This document shows, one piece after another, positions 1 to 16,883 of a stretch of 64,000 nucleotides of DNA (position 1 is the stretch's first letter; each line of letters opens with the position of its first letter). The stretch comes from Taeniopygia guttata (lineage: Eukaryota; Chordata; Aves; Passeriformes; Estrildidae), in assembly GCF_048771995.1 (NCBI RefSeq), contig NC_133044.1:1198001-1262000 (forward strand), read 5' to 3'. Made by a program: the position numbers and the translations under genes. A model generated the notes under the pieces. The model was not told the DNA's origin. It ran no database searches and saw only the letters and a list, made by a program, of their open reading frames with translations.

Positions 1-2314
1 GGGGCAGACACTGGAGGTTGGGATGTGCTGTGGCACCGTGGCAGCAGGGCTCCCGCTGTGTGGGAAAGACAGTTAAAAGTACGATGAGGGTTTTTAAAAT
101 ACAATTTGTTAAGCTCAAACATGACTTAAAGCAAAGCAGAACCAGAGTGCTTCGCTGCTGGTGCCTGCCAGAGCACGGGCCTGGTGTGTTCTGAGGAAAC
201 GGCACGGGGCTGTGATGGGAGTGATGGAGAGACTGATCCTGGCCCTGAACTCCCTCCCCTGCCCCCAAAAGCTGAGGCAGGAGGATGAGTGTGGCACCCC
301 AGAGAAGTGGGGAGGCTCTGGGGCTGTCTGGGGGTGCACAGGGACCCCCTCCCCGGGGGCTGTCGCGCTGCTGTCCCCGTCCATTGGCTGGAACAGGGTT
401 AAGGCTACGGGAGCCGGACCCTGCAGCTCGTCTGGGGCAGGGGAAAGCAGTAAAACATTTCACAGGCTGTGCAGCTCAGGGGCCACACAATGGCCCGTCC
501 CATAAACAGAGTTTTACATTATAGCTCCAGTTAAAAAAAAAGCCTTGAGGAGGGAAGGCTCCGTGGCCAGGCCCATTCCCAGTGGTCCCATCCAGGCTCC
601 TCTCCTGAGCAGCAGCGGGAAGAGACTGAGGGGGAATAAATCCCTTTGCACAAGGGCAGCTTCCAGCTGTGGAGGCACAGGAGAGCAGCAGGAGAACCCT
701 TGTGCTGGGCTCTGATGGCTGTTTGAGCCCGGCTCATAGAGCCTGGATGCCAAAGCTGCTCGGGGAGGAATCCTGCAGTCCTGGTGCTCCCAGCTGGAGC
801 CGTGGCCCTGCACTCAGCTGACTGTGGGGCTCTCTGGGGAGCTCCCAGAGCCTCTGCTGCCAGCTCAGGGCTGGATCCTGAGCTTCAGTGATGGAGGGAG
901 GCCTGGGGGGCTCAGAGGAAAGGCAGCACCCCCGTCACCAGGGAGCTCCGTGTGTTCCAGCAGCGACAACAGCAGCAATGCCTTGCACTGGCTTCCCCAT
1001 ATTATTGATCTGATCTGCCCAAATCCAACCCAGCCCTGGGGACAGGTAAATAATAACACCCCTCCCGTTGTGGGGATGGGGAAAACCCAGTGGGGATGGA
1101 TGCTTCCTATAGGGAACCCCAGCAGAAGGCTTCTCCCTGCCCAAGTGGCTTCTGAGCACGGTCCTTGGTGGGGCTGGGGAGTGGCACTGCTGTCACCGAG
1201 CCCAGCCTGGCTCTCCTGGGGAGAGCTAATCCTCATCAGGACACAGAGTCTTCAGTGGTTTTATCTGGAGACCCAAAATCCCAGTCCCCAGCCTATCTGG
1301 GAATCTCAGCGCTGCTTATTGTTCCTCAAACAATCAAAGTCTTGTCCTTGGGGTTGCAAGGAAGAGCTTCAAAATCAGCATTTAACCTCTTGTGCGTTTT
1401 AAAGCCAGCTTCACAGCTTTGGGGGGCTTGGCTCGTGAGGTACCACCCCTCAGCTGGATAGGGCATGATTTTGCATTTAAAATGGACTGTTTTGAGCCCA
1501 GAAGAGGCTGAAGACAGCAGAAACTCTGATTTCCTTTGCGACAGGAGCCGTCTCTGGTCTATCTCTGGGATCACGGCCAGAAGAAAGGGCTTTATTTTAT
1601 CTCCCCTGCCATTGTTCCAGCAGCGGGATCCCGGCCCGGAGTGAAGCACCCTCGGCAGAACCGGGGCGGGAGGAATGCGTGTGACAGTGCCCGGGTTGGG
1701 TAATGTTTACCCTGTTCACGGCAGGGACGTCCACTCGGGCAAACATCCACCTGCCAGAGGACATTCTTTTATTATCAGGGATAAAGGGGTTTGCTGGGAA
1801 ATCATCAGGAACCAGACACGGTGAGGAGATTCCTATCTGGGGCTCGTGTTTAAGCAGCCGATGGGGAAAATTCGGAGTGGCTGTGTTGTGGTTTTGGTGG
1901 AGGGTGTGGGTGGGTCTGGCTTTGGAGCTGAGGGAAAGCTCCTGGACTCCAGCTGTGATTTCTTTGATTTTCCTTAGTTCAGAGATTAATTTTGGAGTGG
2001 CCCATAGAGCATCCTTCACTGAGGCAGCCACAGGCTGGAGCTCCCCTGTGATGGTCCTTGTGAGGAGCTGTCCCCAGTGTCCTCCTGCACTGCCTGGGGC
2101 TCATGGTGGCTGCCAAGGTGGGCTTTGCCCCCATGGGATGTTTCCCCAGGAGAGCCATGGTTTGTCTGTCCATCATCCACCGCTTGGATCCCAGAGCAGT
2201 TCAGGAAATCTGGCTGGGAGCACAGGCCTGGACTCCTCCTAATAAATGGCTTTTCGCCCTAGCTGTCAAGGCAGCCCTGTAAAAGACACTTTTGTTTGCC
2301 ATGGGTTTTCCTCA

Positions 2315-2327
2315 GTTAATTATTTGT
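2315..2327 (+). promoter_or_regulatory. HNF1-like binding motif in HNF1B intron 4
   Basis: GTTAATTATTTGT matches the first half of the HNF1 consensus (GTTAATNATTAAC) perfectly and the second half only partly. It lies in a local AT-rich patch (about 2280-2410) inside a GC-rich intron. Whether it is bound is inference only. Confidence 0.22.
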
Positions 2328-2639
2328 GATCTGTAGACGCCTTTCCATGACACATGGCTGATCATATGGTTATCAGTGTGGGGTGCTTTAGCCAAATTAA
2401 ATATATTTATATAGAAGACCTGTGCTGGGGCCAGATTTCCCTCCAGGGCAGTGGAGGGCTGGGGTCTGCCCTGGAGGCTGGTGTGTGTCTGGCCCCTCTG
2501 CCTTGCTGGGGTTGATCATACACTTGTGGAGAGGGTGTTGAGGGATGCAGGAGGGCCTGAGAAAACAGTGGGAGCCGTGGATGTGGGAGCTGGGGATGGC
2601 TGGGGCTGCAGGCAGAGCCTCAGAGGGGCCAGGGGGGCA

Positions 2640-2930
2640 TGCAGGGTCACTCCTGATGGTTCAGGGTCACTCCTCGTGTGCAGGGTCACTCCTCATGTGC
2701 AGGGTCACTCATGGTGCAGGGTCACTCCTGATGGTGCAGGGTCACTCATGGTGCAGGGTTACTCCTCATGGTGCTGCAGGTTCACTCCTGATGGTGCTGC
2801 AGGGTCACTCCTGATGGTGCAGGGTCACTCCTCATGGTGCTGCAGGGTCACTCCTCATGCTGCAGGGTCACTCCTGATGGTGCTGCAGGGTCACTCATGG
2901 TGCAGGGTCACTCCTGATGGTGCTGCAGGC
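2640..2930 (+). repeat. Minisatellite, unit about 18-23 bp
   Basis: About 14 imperfect tandem copies of a unit built on GCAGGGTCACTCCTGATGGT. Units vary between an 'ATG GTG' and a 'CTC ATG' form, and some carry an extra TGCTGCAG. It lies in HNF1B intron 4, about 400 bp before the exon. The open frames through it come from the repeat and are not genes. Confidence 0.9.
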
Positions 2931-3330
2931 TCCCCCCTCATGCTGCCACTCCCCAGGCCAGTGTCCAAGAGCCACAGCAGGAATTTGCAGGCCAGCTGTG
3001 AGCTGTGCAAATGGAAACAGGGGTGCTGCGGGTGCGTGTGGGGCTCCCTTTCCCCCCAGTGGCACTGGGCAATGTGGGTTTGCATCTCCAGCCATAAACT
3101 CCTGACGGCAATTCCAGGAGATGGGGCCAGGGAGGATGTGGGGAGCGGTGCTGGAGGAAGGGGCGCCCTGTCCCGTGCTCCCCTTGCCGTTGGCCATTCA
3201 CGGGTGGCACTTTGGAGCTCTCACCCTCGTGCCACAGGCCGAGGGAGGGCTGGGGGGCTGGGGGGCCCGGCAGCACCCCGGGGCCCTCGCTGGCGGCCGT
3301 GGGTGACGCGGGGCCGGCGCTGTTTCGCAG

Positions 3331-9106
<5,776 letters not shown>

Positions 9107-9680
9107 TGCTGCACCCCTCGCTGCTTTCGCACACAGCAGCGGGATCTTCTTTTCCACACCATCCCCCCGGAGCCCGGGGGTCGCTGCCGGAGCGGAGCCC
9201 ATCAGCGAGAGCGGCACCGGGACCGGGACCGGCACCGGGACCGCCGCTCCTCCCTCCGCGGCACCGGGATGTGTCCTGGGATCGTTCTGCTGAAGTATTC
9301 GCCTTGCGAGAGGCTCTCCCGAGGAACGAGGCACGAGCTGTGCCGGGCACTGGCAGAAGGGGAAGATGGATCATGGTTGAAGTGAAACTCCTCCGCTCGC
9401 ACTGAGAGGGACCGGGGTCTGTTACCCGGCGTTTGGAGGGAGGAATTGCATGTCTTGTTGAACTGAGCCAGTTAAACTGTAAATATAGGTACAGTCTGCT
9501 CCATCCTCCCCCCTCCCCACTCCTATACATAGAGATTTATATAAAAAAAGAAGTAAATTTTGTCCAATGGATGTAAACTACTGTAATTAAGTGCAATTCC
9601 CCCATCTGTATATATTGGTCCTGAATATCTTCTTTTTCTCTTTTTTTTTTTTATGGTAAAGGTCAGAGCTGAGGATGGTT
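9107..9680 (+). other. HNF1B: HNF1B 3' UTR (probable extent)
   Basis: The sequence after the TGA stop starts GC-rich, with a hexamer repeat, and becomes A/T-rich from about 9460 (GTAAATATAGG, TATATAAAAAAAG, a T-run near 9640). No canonical AATAAA occurs before about 9700, so the poly(A) site is probably a variant signal such as TATAAA near 9538, and the end is approximate. Confidence 0.45.
9213..9244 (+). repeat. ACCGGG hexamer tandem repeat
   Basis: About five copies of ACCGGG/ACCGGC in the HNF1B 3' UTR, about 110 bp after the stop codon. The reverse strand spells a short PVPVPV run, which is a repeat artefact. Confidence 0.8.
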
Positions 9681-12600
9681 TTGGTTTTGTATTTCTCTTT
9701 TTCCTTTAAATGAGTCAGTTCCAGTCCTGGGGCTGGCAAGGACCCCGGTCGGGCAGCACTGGGCTCTGTGTGCAGGAGGACAGGCAGACACGTGTCCCCT
9801 GCACGGTGACATCCCACTGAAGGAAGGGCACAGGGCGAGCTGAGCGCAGCCCTGGCAGGGCCTGGATGGTCCATGTGGGAGCAGCTGCCACTACCAATCG
9901 ATCTCAATGGACTTCCCTGCCCCTGGGCACTCTGAGGTGGGCCCTGCTGGGCTGGGGAAGGGTCAGCAGCTTCCAGGTGACCTGGAGCACTCCAGAGTGA
10001 ATGAGGCCACAGGGAATTCTGGTGGGATCTCCCCTGATGGGTTCACAGACTCTCCCTTTCTCCTCCCTCGGGGCACAGAAGAGTGCCCATCACTGCCTCA
10101 TCTCCTGCCCAGTGACTGGCCAGTACAGGTGGCTTCTTTCCACCTTCAGCAGGTGATGATGAACCTTGTTGGCTCCACCCTTAGCAGTGCACAGGGTGCT
10201 CTCGTCCTCCTGGATGGATGGAATATGGGCTCTGGTGTGACCGCTCCAGCTGCTGCCCTGTCTCAGCTGGCACCAGCTCCTGCGTGGAAAGCTCTGCAGG
10301 AACATCTCCAGCTTGGGAACGATCCCAGCTCTGTGCTGAGGGCATGTTCAGCCCCTCAGGCACTCGCTGAGGACACACACCAGAGCCCTGGAGGAGTTTG
10401 GGTGCCCAAGTCCAACCTCCCAAAGCCATGGAAGCTGTGAAAGGCATCGTCTGCCCTCTGTGAGACACAAGCTCCTCTGTAAATGGATTTAATGCTCCCC
10501 AGTTGTGCCATTTTTCATTAACTTTGTGGCACGTGCCAGCTGCTGAGGGGGATTTCGAGAGGTGGACAGCAGCAGAGGTGCCCATGGACAGATAGCCATG
10601 CTAAGAAGGAGAGCACTGGATGCTCTCTTTGGGCTGACAAAGGCTCTTTGACTCAGTTGTCTGCACAGTGGGACCCTCCCCCTCGCTGGGACTGACAGAG
10701 CTGCCCACCGGCGAGTAAGTCATCGGGAAATTGCAGACCAATGTTCAGAATTACATTTAATTTAATGTATACCTTAATTAAACACCATTTCTTCTGAGCC
10801 CTTGCTGCTGCTGCGTGGTGGATCGTGTGTGGTGCTTTGGCAGAGGTGGGGCTGACAGGGACACGGGCTGGTGGCACGTCCCTCCTGCTGTCCCTTGCAG
10901 TGACCATCTCTGTTTATTCATTCCTGCCTGCATGTGGGGAGCCCAGGGTTTCCTGTGAATCCCCAGGTGCCAGCCAGGAGTCAAGGAGGCTTTTGGAGGT
11001 GGGGAGATCCACGTCCTCACCCTCCTAATGATGGCCTAATGATGCTGCCCTTAGCCCAGCAGTGTCTCATCCCCTGCTGGCTTTAGCAGCCCCGTGCTAA
11101 GCACACCAGTTAGGAGGGGAGTGCCACAGCCAGCTCTGGAATCCGAGCCCTGGGTCAGTGCAGCCCCAGGGGGAGGTGGCAGGGCGTGCTCCGGGGCTGG
11201 AGAGCTTTTGAAGATCCTTGACTGTGAAGAGCTAACAGAGCTGAGTGACTCAGAGCACAGCAGTGGAAAACTGGAACCTTTGTGGAGTTCACGGTGATGT
11301 GGAGTAATGTGAAGCTTTCCCTGGCTGGTGCCAGTCCAGGTTGAATTGGCACTGCAGAGGGAGGAATGGACAATCCAGTGGGAAGCAGGTGGGAGAAGGA
11401 GGCACCAGACCTGCTCCAGTGATGCAGTGCCTTTTGGGGCTTGATTTCTGCACAGACTGAAAGGATGGAGCTTGGGGTGTGCAGAACCCTTTGGGAAATG
11501 GCCCAGGGTCAGTGCTGCTCTGCAGAGAAGGTAAGTGAAAACCTTTGGAAAGGAGGCTTTGAGAACTGACCCCACCACAGAGGGATGTGGTGAAGGAAGA
11601 GGGGGCAGAGCCAAAAAAACGAGGGGAGAAGGACAGAGGATACATCCAAGTGAAGGCACAGAGGGAGCAGGTGACTCCCACGGAGCACAGCTGGTGAAGC
11701 AGACAGGATACAGTCAGTAATGTGAGTAGAACAAAGGATGAATAACAGATACTCTCCCCAGAGGTGAGGGTTTCTGAAGCTGCTGAGCAGGGATTGTCTG
11801 CTGTCACTTCCCATCCCTGGGCAGCACGCTCTGGGACAGGGGGAAGCAGGGCAGGTTGCTGTGGGTGCTGTGGGTGCTCCACATACCTGCATGGGGAGAA
11901 AGCTTCCTCTGATTCTGAGTTAACCTCTGCCTGAGGAAACCCTTCTGGATGGTAAATGCCACCCAAAACTCTTCAGGGCAGCCTCTGCAGCAGCTGGGCT
12001 GGGGCTGGGACTGTCCCTGCACCTCACCTTGCTCGGAGAAGCCCTGGGTGGGATGTTTGCTCCCACAGGTGCCCTGGCTGCCCCATTAAATTGCTGGAAA
12101 ATGCGATGTCATGTCAAGTGAAGCTCCTGGAAGACACTATTTTCCTCCTGCTGCTGTCGGGCACGTGGTGTTTGTGTCTGATGCAGTTATTATGGGGCAA
12201 AGAAAGCAGCAGAGCCATGACAAAGTTTGTTTATGACCAAAATAGTTTTACAGGGTTGGGTGGTTATTGTACAGTTCAAAGCTGCTTACAAGGGAATTCC
12301 TTGCACGTGAGGGTTCACAGCCTGCCACGAGGTTTAAGGTTGTTTTTTCATGGGAGCTGCAGCCTCCTTCATGGGCACAGGGACAAGGCTGAGCTAAATG
12401 TAAAGTGCAGGTGTTGGTACAAAGGAGTGATCCCCCAAATGCCAGCAGTGCCAGGGGTGACAGCCGTGGGCAGGGCTGTGTAACACAAGGACCTGCTCCA
12501 TCCATGGAGTATCACCCAAAGCTCTCTCTGCTTCATGCTCCTTGCCCAGCCCGTGGGCTGGGGGTCAGGGGAAGAGCAGGGGGAAGCCTGAGATGGGCAG

Positions 12601-12777
12601 AGGTGGAGGGCTGGGCAGGAGCTGACCTCTCCTGCAGCTCCAAGGAGAGCAGAGCTGTGGCAGCTGGTGAATCCCACACCCTGACAGGCTCCTGTTGGTG
12701 CTGTCGGTGCAGAACAAGGTGGGCTGCCCTCGCTGTCCGCCCCAGAGCCACGGCAGGGCTTCTCAAACCCTGAGAAA

Positions 12778-12915
12778 CAGCCCTGGGTGGCTGTCCCTCG
12801 GAGCAGCCCTGGGCACGGGGCTGTGGCCGTCCCTCGGAGCAGCCCTGGGCACAGGGCTCTGGCTGTCCCTCACAGCAGCCCTGGGCACGGGGCTCTGGCT
12901 GTCCCTCGGAGCAGG
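12778..12915 (+). repeat. 36-bp minisatellite, about 3.7 copies
   Basis: The unit begins CAGCCCTGGGCACGGGGCTC and ends with a GTCCCTCGGAG-like segment. Copy starts at 12804, 12840, 12876 and 12912 give an exact 36-bp period, with a shorter first copy from 12778. Because 36 is divisible by 3, it creates periodic open frames on both strands. Confidence 0.88.
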
Positions 12916-13265
12916 GCTCCTGGGGCTTATCCCCTCCATCACCGTGGCAGGAATGGAGACAGGGAAAGCCGTGCAGGGCCGGGGTCCCTGTCCCCAGGGG
13001 TGTGCCAGCAGCCTGCTGTGCCATCCAGAGCCCCGGTGCTGCAGCCAGCCGGGCTCACACGGGCCAGCGGTGCAGGTTGGGGTGCCAGGGGAGCCTGGCG
13101 GGCACAGCGGGAGCAGGGCAGCGTTTGGGGCTGCAGTGGCCATGCAGGGTGCGCACTGAGGAACCCGCATGGCACAGAGCTCACCCCACAGACCCGTTCT
13201 GCCAGTCCGGCCGGCTGCCCGGATCTGCCCGCAGTGCCAGCAGGAAAGGCAGCAGCAGCACGGCA

Positions 13266-13370
13266 GGGCCGTGCCAATCCGGGCTGTGCCAATCCGGGCT
13301 GTGCCATGTTGGGCTGTGCCAATCCGGGCTGTGCCATGCCAGGCTGTGCCATGCCGGGCCGTGCTGCACC
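13266..13370 (+). repeat. 15-bp minisatellite, about 7 copies
   Basis: The unit is GGGCTGTGCCAATCC, with variants ending CATGTT or CATGCC. It lies in the GC-rich centre of the HNF1B-DDX52 interval. The IRAVPIRAVP-like peptide it encodes is a repeat artefact. Confidence 0.88.
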
Positions 13371-16337
13371 CAAACACTTCAAAAGGCACTCAGCATCCAG
13401 GGCAAAGCTCTGTGCCCGCTCCAGCACATCCGTGAGTGTTCCTGCAGCCCCTGCAGCCCTGCCGTGCCCTGGGCTCCCCGCAGCAGCCCGGGACAGTGAA
13501 TCCTGCAGGATCCTCTTCCCCGAGGGAAAGGAGCAGCCCAGGCAGACACGGAGCTCTGGGGGAGCCACCAGCACCAGCAGGGAGAGGTCTCTGAGCCCCT
13601 GGATATTATTTCTGTGACCCAGAGAGAAAACTTAAAAGTCTAAAAACTCAAATGTGCCCTAGAGTTGTCCTGTCCCAGTGTAGGCGTAATGCAGAGCCAT
13701 GGAAAACCAAAGCCTCAGGCATTTTACGCCGTCTTCTAATTCAAGGAACTTTGATTTTACTTTTCTACTCAGCAAAACTAATCCTCCTCTCTGTAATTAA
13801 TATGCTGCTCAAGTGGATTCTTAATTACAGATAAATCACAAATCTACACACTCAACTGTTATGCTTTTCAAGTAATAAAACAGATCATTTGTCTTCCTCA
13901 GATGAACAGAGCCCAACCAGCACACCATTTCCCTCTTTATGAAGAATTCATTTGCCTTAGAAAGAAAGTCTTTAAAAAAACATTGCAAGGATTACTTGAA
14001 TAGGGGATCAAAGCTCCCACACTGCTGGAAACCATTTTTTGCTAAATAAGATGTGAGTAAAGGGGAAAAAAGTAAAAGTTTTTTGGTAGTGTTTGGGATT
14101 ACAACACCCTTGGGAGGGACGAGGACGTGGGGTCAAGAAGTGGTGACCAGGTTAGCAACACAGGGAACAGAAGGGCAGGACAAAGGAACAGAAAGTGGAA
14201 ATGGACAGCTGAATGAGGACGCATGTTTGGTGCCGCAAGAGAATGGCTGCTACATCAATTCATACTGAGAGCGGAGGGCTGGGGGCTGGTAATGGATGGG
14301 GGGACACAGCAGGGCTCAGAGGTCAGCAGGGCTAATTGACTCTCTGTGCATATCCGTGCTGCTGCTGGAGCAGGAGGCAGCGCTGGGGGCACACGTGCAG
14401 CAGCCCCGCTGCACACCTGTGGCACAGGTGGGCACACACACATGTTGGCTTGGCTGGGTGTCTGCTGCAGGCTGCAGGGACACGGGCCTGGCTCTGCTCG
14501 GCCATTTGATGGGATTTTATTTCAGCTCCGTGCCCAGGTGGAACATCTCACCTGAGCTGCTCTGCACCACCCCGAGCCCTGCAGGGCCAGGAGAGCAGCT
14601 CTTCCCCAGCACCTGTACCTGCTGCGGTCCTGCAAGGATAACCAGTGACACCCCTGTGAGGGGGCTCTGTGCTCCCCCTCATGGGTTTGGGTCGGGGACA
14701 GGGACATAGCCAGGTGTCCTTTGTTATGTGGGGTTTCTGCTGCTGGCACCCGAGGGAGGCCCGTGTATCGTAAGTGCAGGTGAACCTGGTGGGAAGAAAC
14801 GCTGATGTCTGACTCCAGTTCACAAGAAATGAGTGATTTCTTTAGTATAACTATACTACAATACATTAATATCCTATTTAAAGGAGATACTAAAACTACA
14901 AACCTACTTTTCTAACTCCCAAATCTAACTACTCACAACTCATGACCCTCTCTGAGAGCCCAGCCCCAGGTGGGTTGGATTGGCCATCAGCTCAAACAAT
15001 CCTCACCAGAATCCAGCCAAGCAATCACCACAGGTAAACAATTCCCCAAACACATTCCACATGGGAAAAATGAGGAGCAGAAATAGAAATTGTTTTCTCT
15101 TTCTTTCCTCTGTGCACCTCTATGAAAAATCCTGAGAGGAAGAAGAATGTGCCTGCCACACCCGTGTCTGCAAGGCTTTGGGTCACCTTGCTCAGAGCAG
15201 GAGCGATGAGAGCCCCAGGAGCTGCAGAGCATGGTCAGGGTTGGAACAGGCTCCCCAGAGCTCCAGGGGCTTTTGGACAATGCTCTCAGGGATACAAAGG
15301 GTGGGATTGTTGGTGTCCCAGCTCGGGATGTTGCGTGGTCCCTCGCTCCTGGCACGGGCTCTCTGCCCTCGGAAGCAGAGCTCCTCAGCCCTGACACACA
15401 GGGATTTCCTGGCTGACCGATGGGGAGAATATCCCCTGTTTCCTCACTCTTGAATCTGCCAGCAGCATCCTCGGTGAGTGATGGATATTGGAGATGATTT
15501 ATAGTTCTTTGTTACACAAATGCCTCCACATTCTCCCCATCCTCTCGCAGCAACCATTAGTCACTGCTGCCAGCAGAAAGCAGAGCCTCAGCCTGGGAAC
15601 TGCACGAGGATGGAGCTGGCTCTTTATTCACTGTAAATACTCCGTGGGGACACAAGGAAGGGAAATGTCACCCTGCGCTGCTCTGCACCCAGGTCCCTGG
15701 GTCTGCTGCCACCCATGTGCTGGCAAGTTAAAGGTCTGGCAAAGGAAAAGAGCTATAAATCAGGCAGAGAAGGGCGGAGGGGAGGATCAGGTTTACCCAA
15801 TTTTTCATCCCAAAGTTTGTTATTAAAGTAGTGAATGTTACAGGAGGAACAGCCATGGCCTATATGTCTTGGATTTCGGCAACATAAACCTTTAGCCCTC
15901 AAGACTTTTATTACATTAAATTATTTTTATTCCTGCTAATTAAATTTATGTTTGTTTTCCTTCATGAACAACCAGAAAGAATCTGTATTCCTTGCTCTGA
16001 TAGAGAATACTAGATTTACCTGCATTATTGGCTCTCGCAGCTTATCATAATTAATAAATACATTAATTAAATAAATTCTGATCTTAATCTGGCCAGACAT
16101 TCTTGAATGCCCTGAGGAGCTCAGCCAGTTGCCAGGTTGCTCCTGCCATGGCCTCAAGCATTTCTCTCCTCAGGCACACTCTCGAGGCTGGATTGTAGGA
16201 GTATAAATCAAGGACTAGGCAAAGTGGTCGTGCACAGGGCAGCACCCACACCGTCCTGCCTGCTCCCTGCTGTGGGATTCCCTAAAATCAGAGGGGTTTG
16301 GGCACGTTGCAAAAAGCAGGCCTCAGAGAGAGCAGGA

Positions 16338-16631
16338 TGGTGATTAGAGCTAAGCAGTAAGATTTGTCAGCAGAAAAATTACACCAGAAGTAGAAAGAAA
16401 GGATAAATAAAACAATGGTCTGTGTATTAACTAGAACTATTGTTTTGCTTTGTGTGATTGGTCAAAAAGCTTTTAAAAGAAGTTGTAACATTAAGTTCTT
16501 AGTCTGCTGCCTGGGATGTGAGCTGCTGGCATCTGCCCGTTGTCATAACCGTGTAATGAGACTGATGCTAAAAAATAAACAGCTCGAGACGCGTTCCTCA
16601 GCAGTCCCGTCCCGTTCGTGACTCGTACACA
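16338..16631 (+). mobile_element. Probable solo LTR of a class II (ERVK-like) avian endogenous retrovirus; fossil
   Basis: The segment has the parts of an avian LTR in order: an A-rich U3 with an ATTGGTCA CCAAT-type box near 16,459, a TTTTAAAAGA TATA-like box, an R region with AATAAA at 16,574-16,579, and a short GC-rich U5 with CAGTCCCGTCCCGTTCGTG ending near TACACA. No gag, pol or env lies beside it, so it looks like a solo LTR, an old copy that is not coding. End points are approximate and no clear target-site duplication was seen. The family is judged from memory of passerine LTR wording. Confidence 0.55.
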
Positions 16632-16699
16632 GCCCCTGGCCAGCGACACCCTGCCAGACTCCAGGACAGAGCCGGACGGGCCACACGGAGTCAGGGATG

Positions 16700-16883
16700 C
16701 TCCCTCGTCTCCTCCGTTCTGTCGCGACAGGCGCTCCCATGTCGCCGCGGCCTAGGGAGGCCTGGGCGCGCTGTTGCCATGGCAACGCGCCGCCATGCCC
16801 GCGGGCCGTTGCCATGGTACCCGGCCCGCCGGAAGTGCTCCCCGCTTCCGGCGCGGCGCGGGCGCTGCCGGGAGCGCGGCAGC
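16700..16883 (+). promoter_or_regulatory. DDX52: DDX52 CpG-island promoter
   Basis: The CpG-rich region continues through exon 1 to about 17,100. It holds an RFX X-box (16773-16786), a second X-box-like GTTGCCATGGTACC (16808-16821), an ETS motif CCGGAAGT (16829-16836) and an opposing GCTTCCGG (16844-16851). No TATA box is seen, which suits a housekeeping gene. Paired ETS motifs next to the start site are typical of ribosome-biogenesis and other housekeeping promoters. Confidence 0.7.
16773..16786. promoter_or_regulatory. Perfect palindromic RFX X-box
   Basis: GTTGCCATGGCAAC is a full inverted repeat matching the RFX consensus GTNRCCATGGCAAC-type X-box on both strands. It lies 98 bp upstream of the DDX52 start codon. 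The ATG inside it (16779) is in frame with DDX52 but is better read as part of the binding site. Confidence 0.65.

Larger units (their letters stand above)
1..3330 (+). other. HNF1B: HNF1B intron 4 (3' part), no coding exon seen
   Basis: This stretch precedes the first recognisable HNF1B exon. I looked for the homeobox exon that should come before it and found none, so the window appears to open inside the intron that follows the homeodomain exon (intron 4 by human numbering). The sequence is GC-rich with scattered open frames that match nothing I know. The main structure in it is a minisatellite near its 3' end. An HNF1-like motif lies at 2315-2327. Confidence 0.75.
9681..16337. other. HNF1B-DDX52 intergenic region
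   Basis: No gene is supported. The open frames of up to about 276 codons show no known family and overlap minisatellites. AT-rich, repeat-free blocks occur at about 10,690-10,790 (ATTTAATTTAATG, TTAATTAA), 13,640-13,990 and 15,880-16,110 (many TAATTA/ATTAAT homeodomain-type cores). These may be HNF1B regulatory elements. Two minisatellites are listed separately. The remainder shows nothing I can name. Confidence 0.5.

Noticed and set aside
824-1402. 192-codon open frame at the window start
   Set aside because: Low-complexity, no recognisable family, lies in HNF1B intron 4 and a similar length is open on the opposite strand.
2640-2930. Regularly spaced repeats resembling a CRISPR array
   Set aside because: The units are contiguous and degenerate without unique spacers, in a vertebrate intron; it is a minisatellite.
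12787-13617. Open frames of 211-276 codons on both strands around 12.8-13.6 kb
   Set aside because: They coincide with the 36-bp and 15-bp minisatellites in GC-rich DNA with few stops; no splice structure or homology.
16779-16883. In-frame upstream ATG that would extend DDX52 by 35 residues
   Set aside because: It lies within the RFX X-box in the promoter, and the start at 16884 aligns with the family N-terminus.
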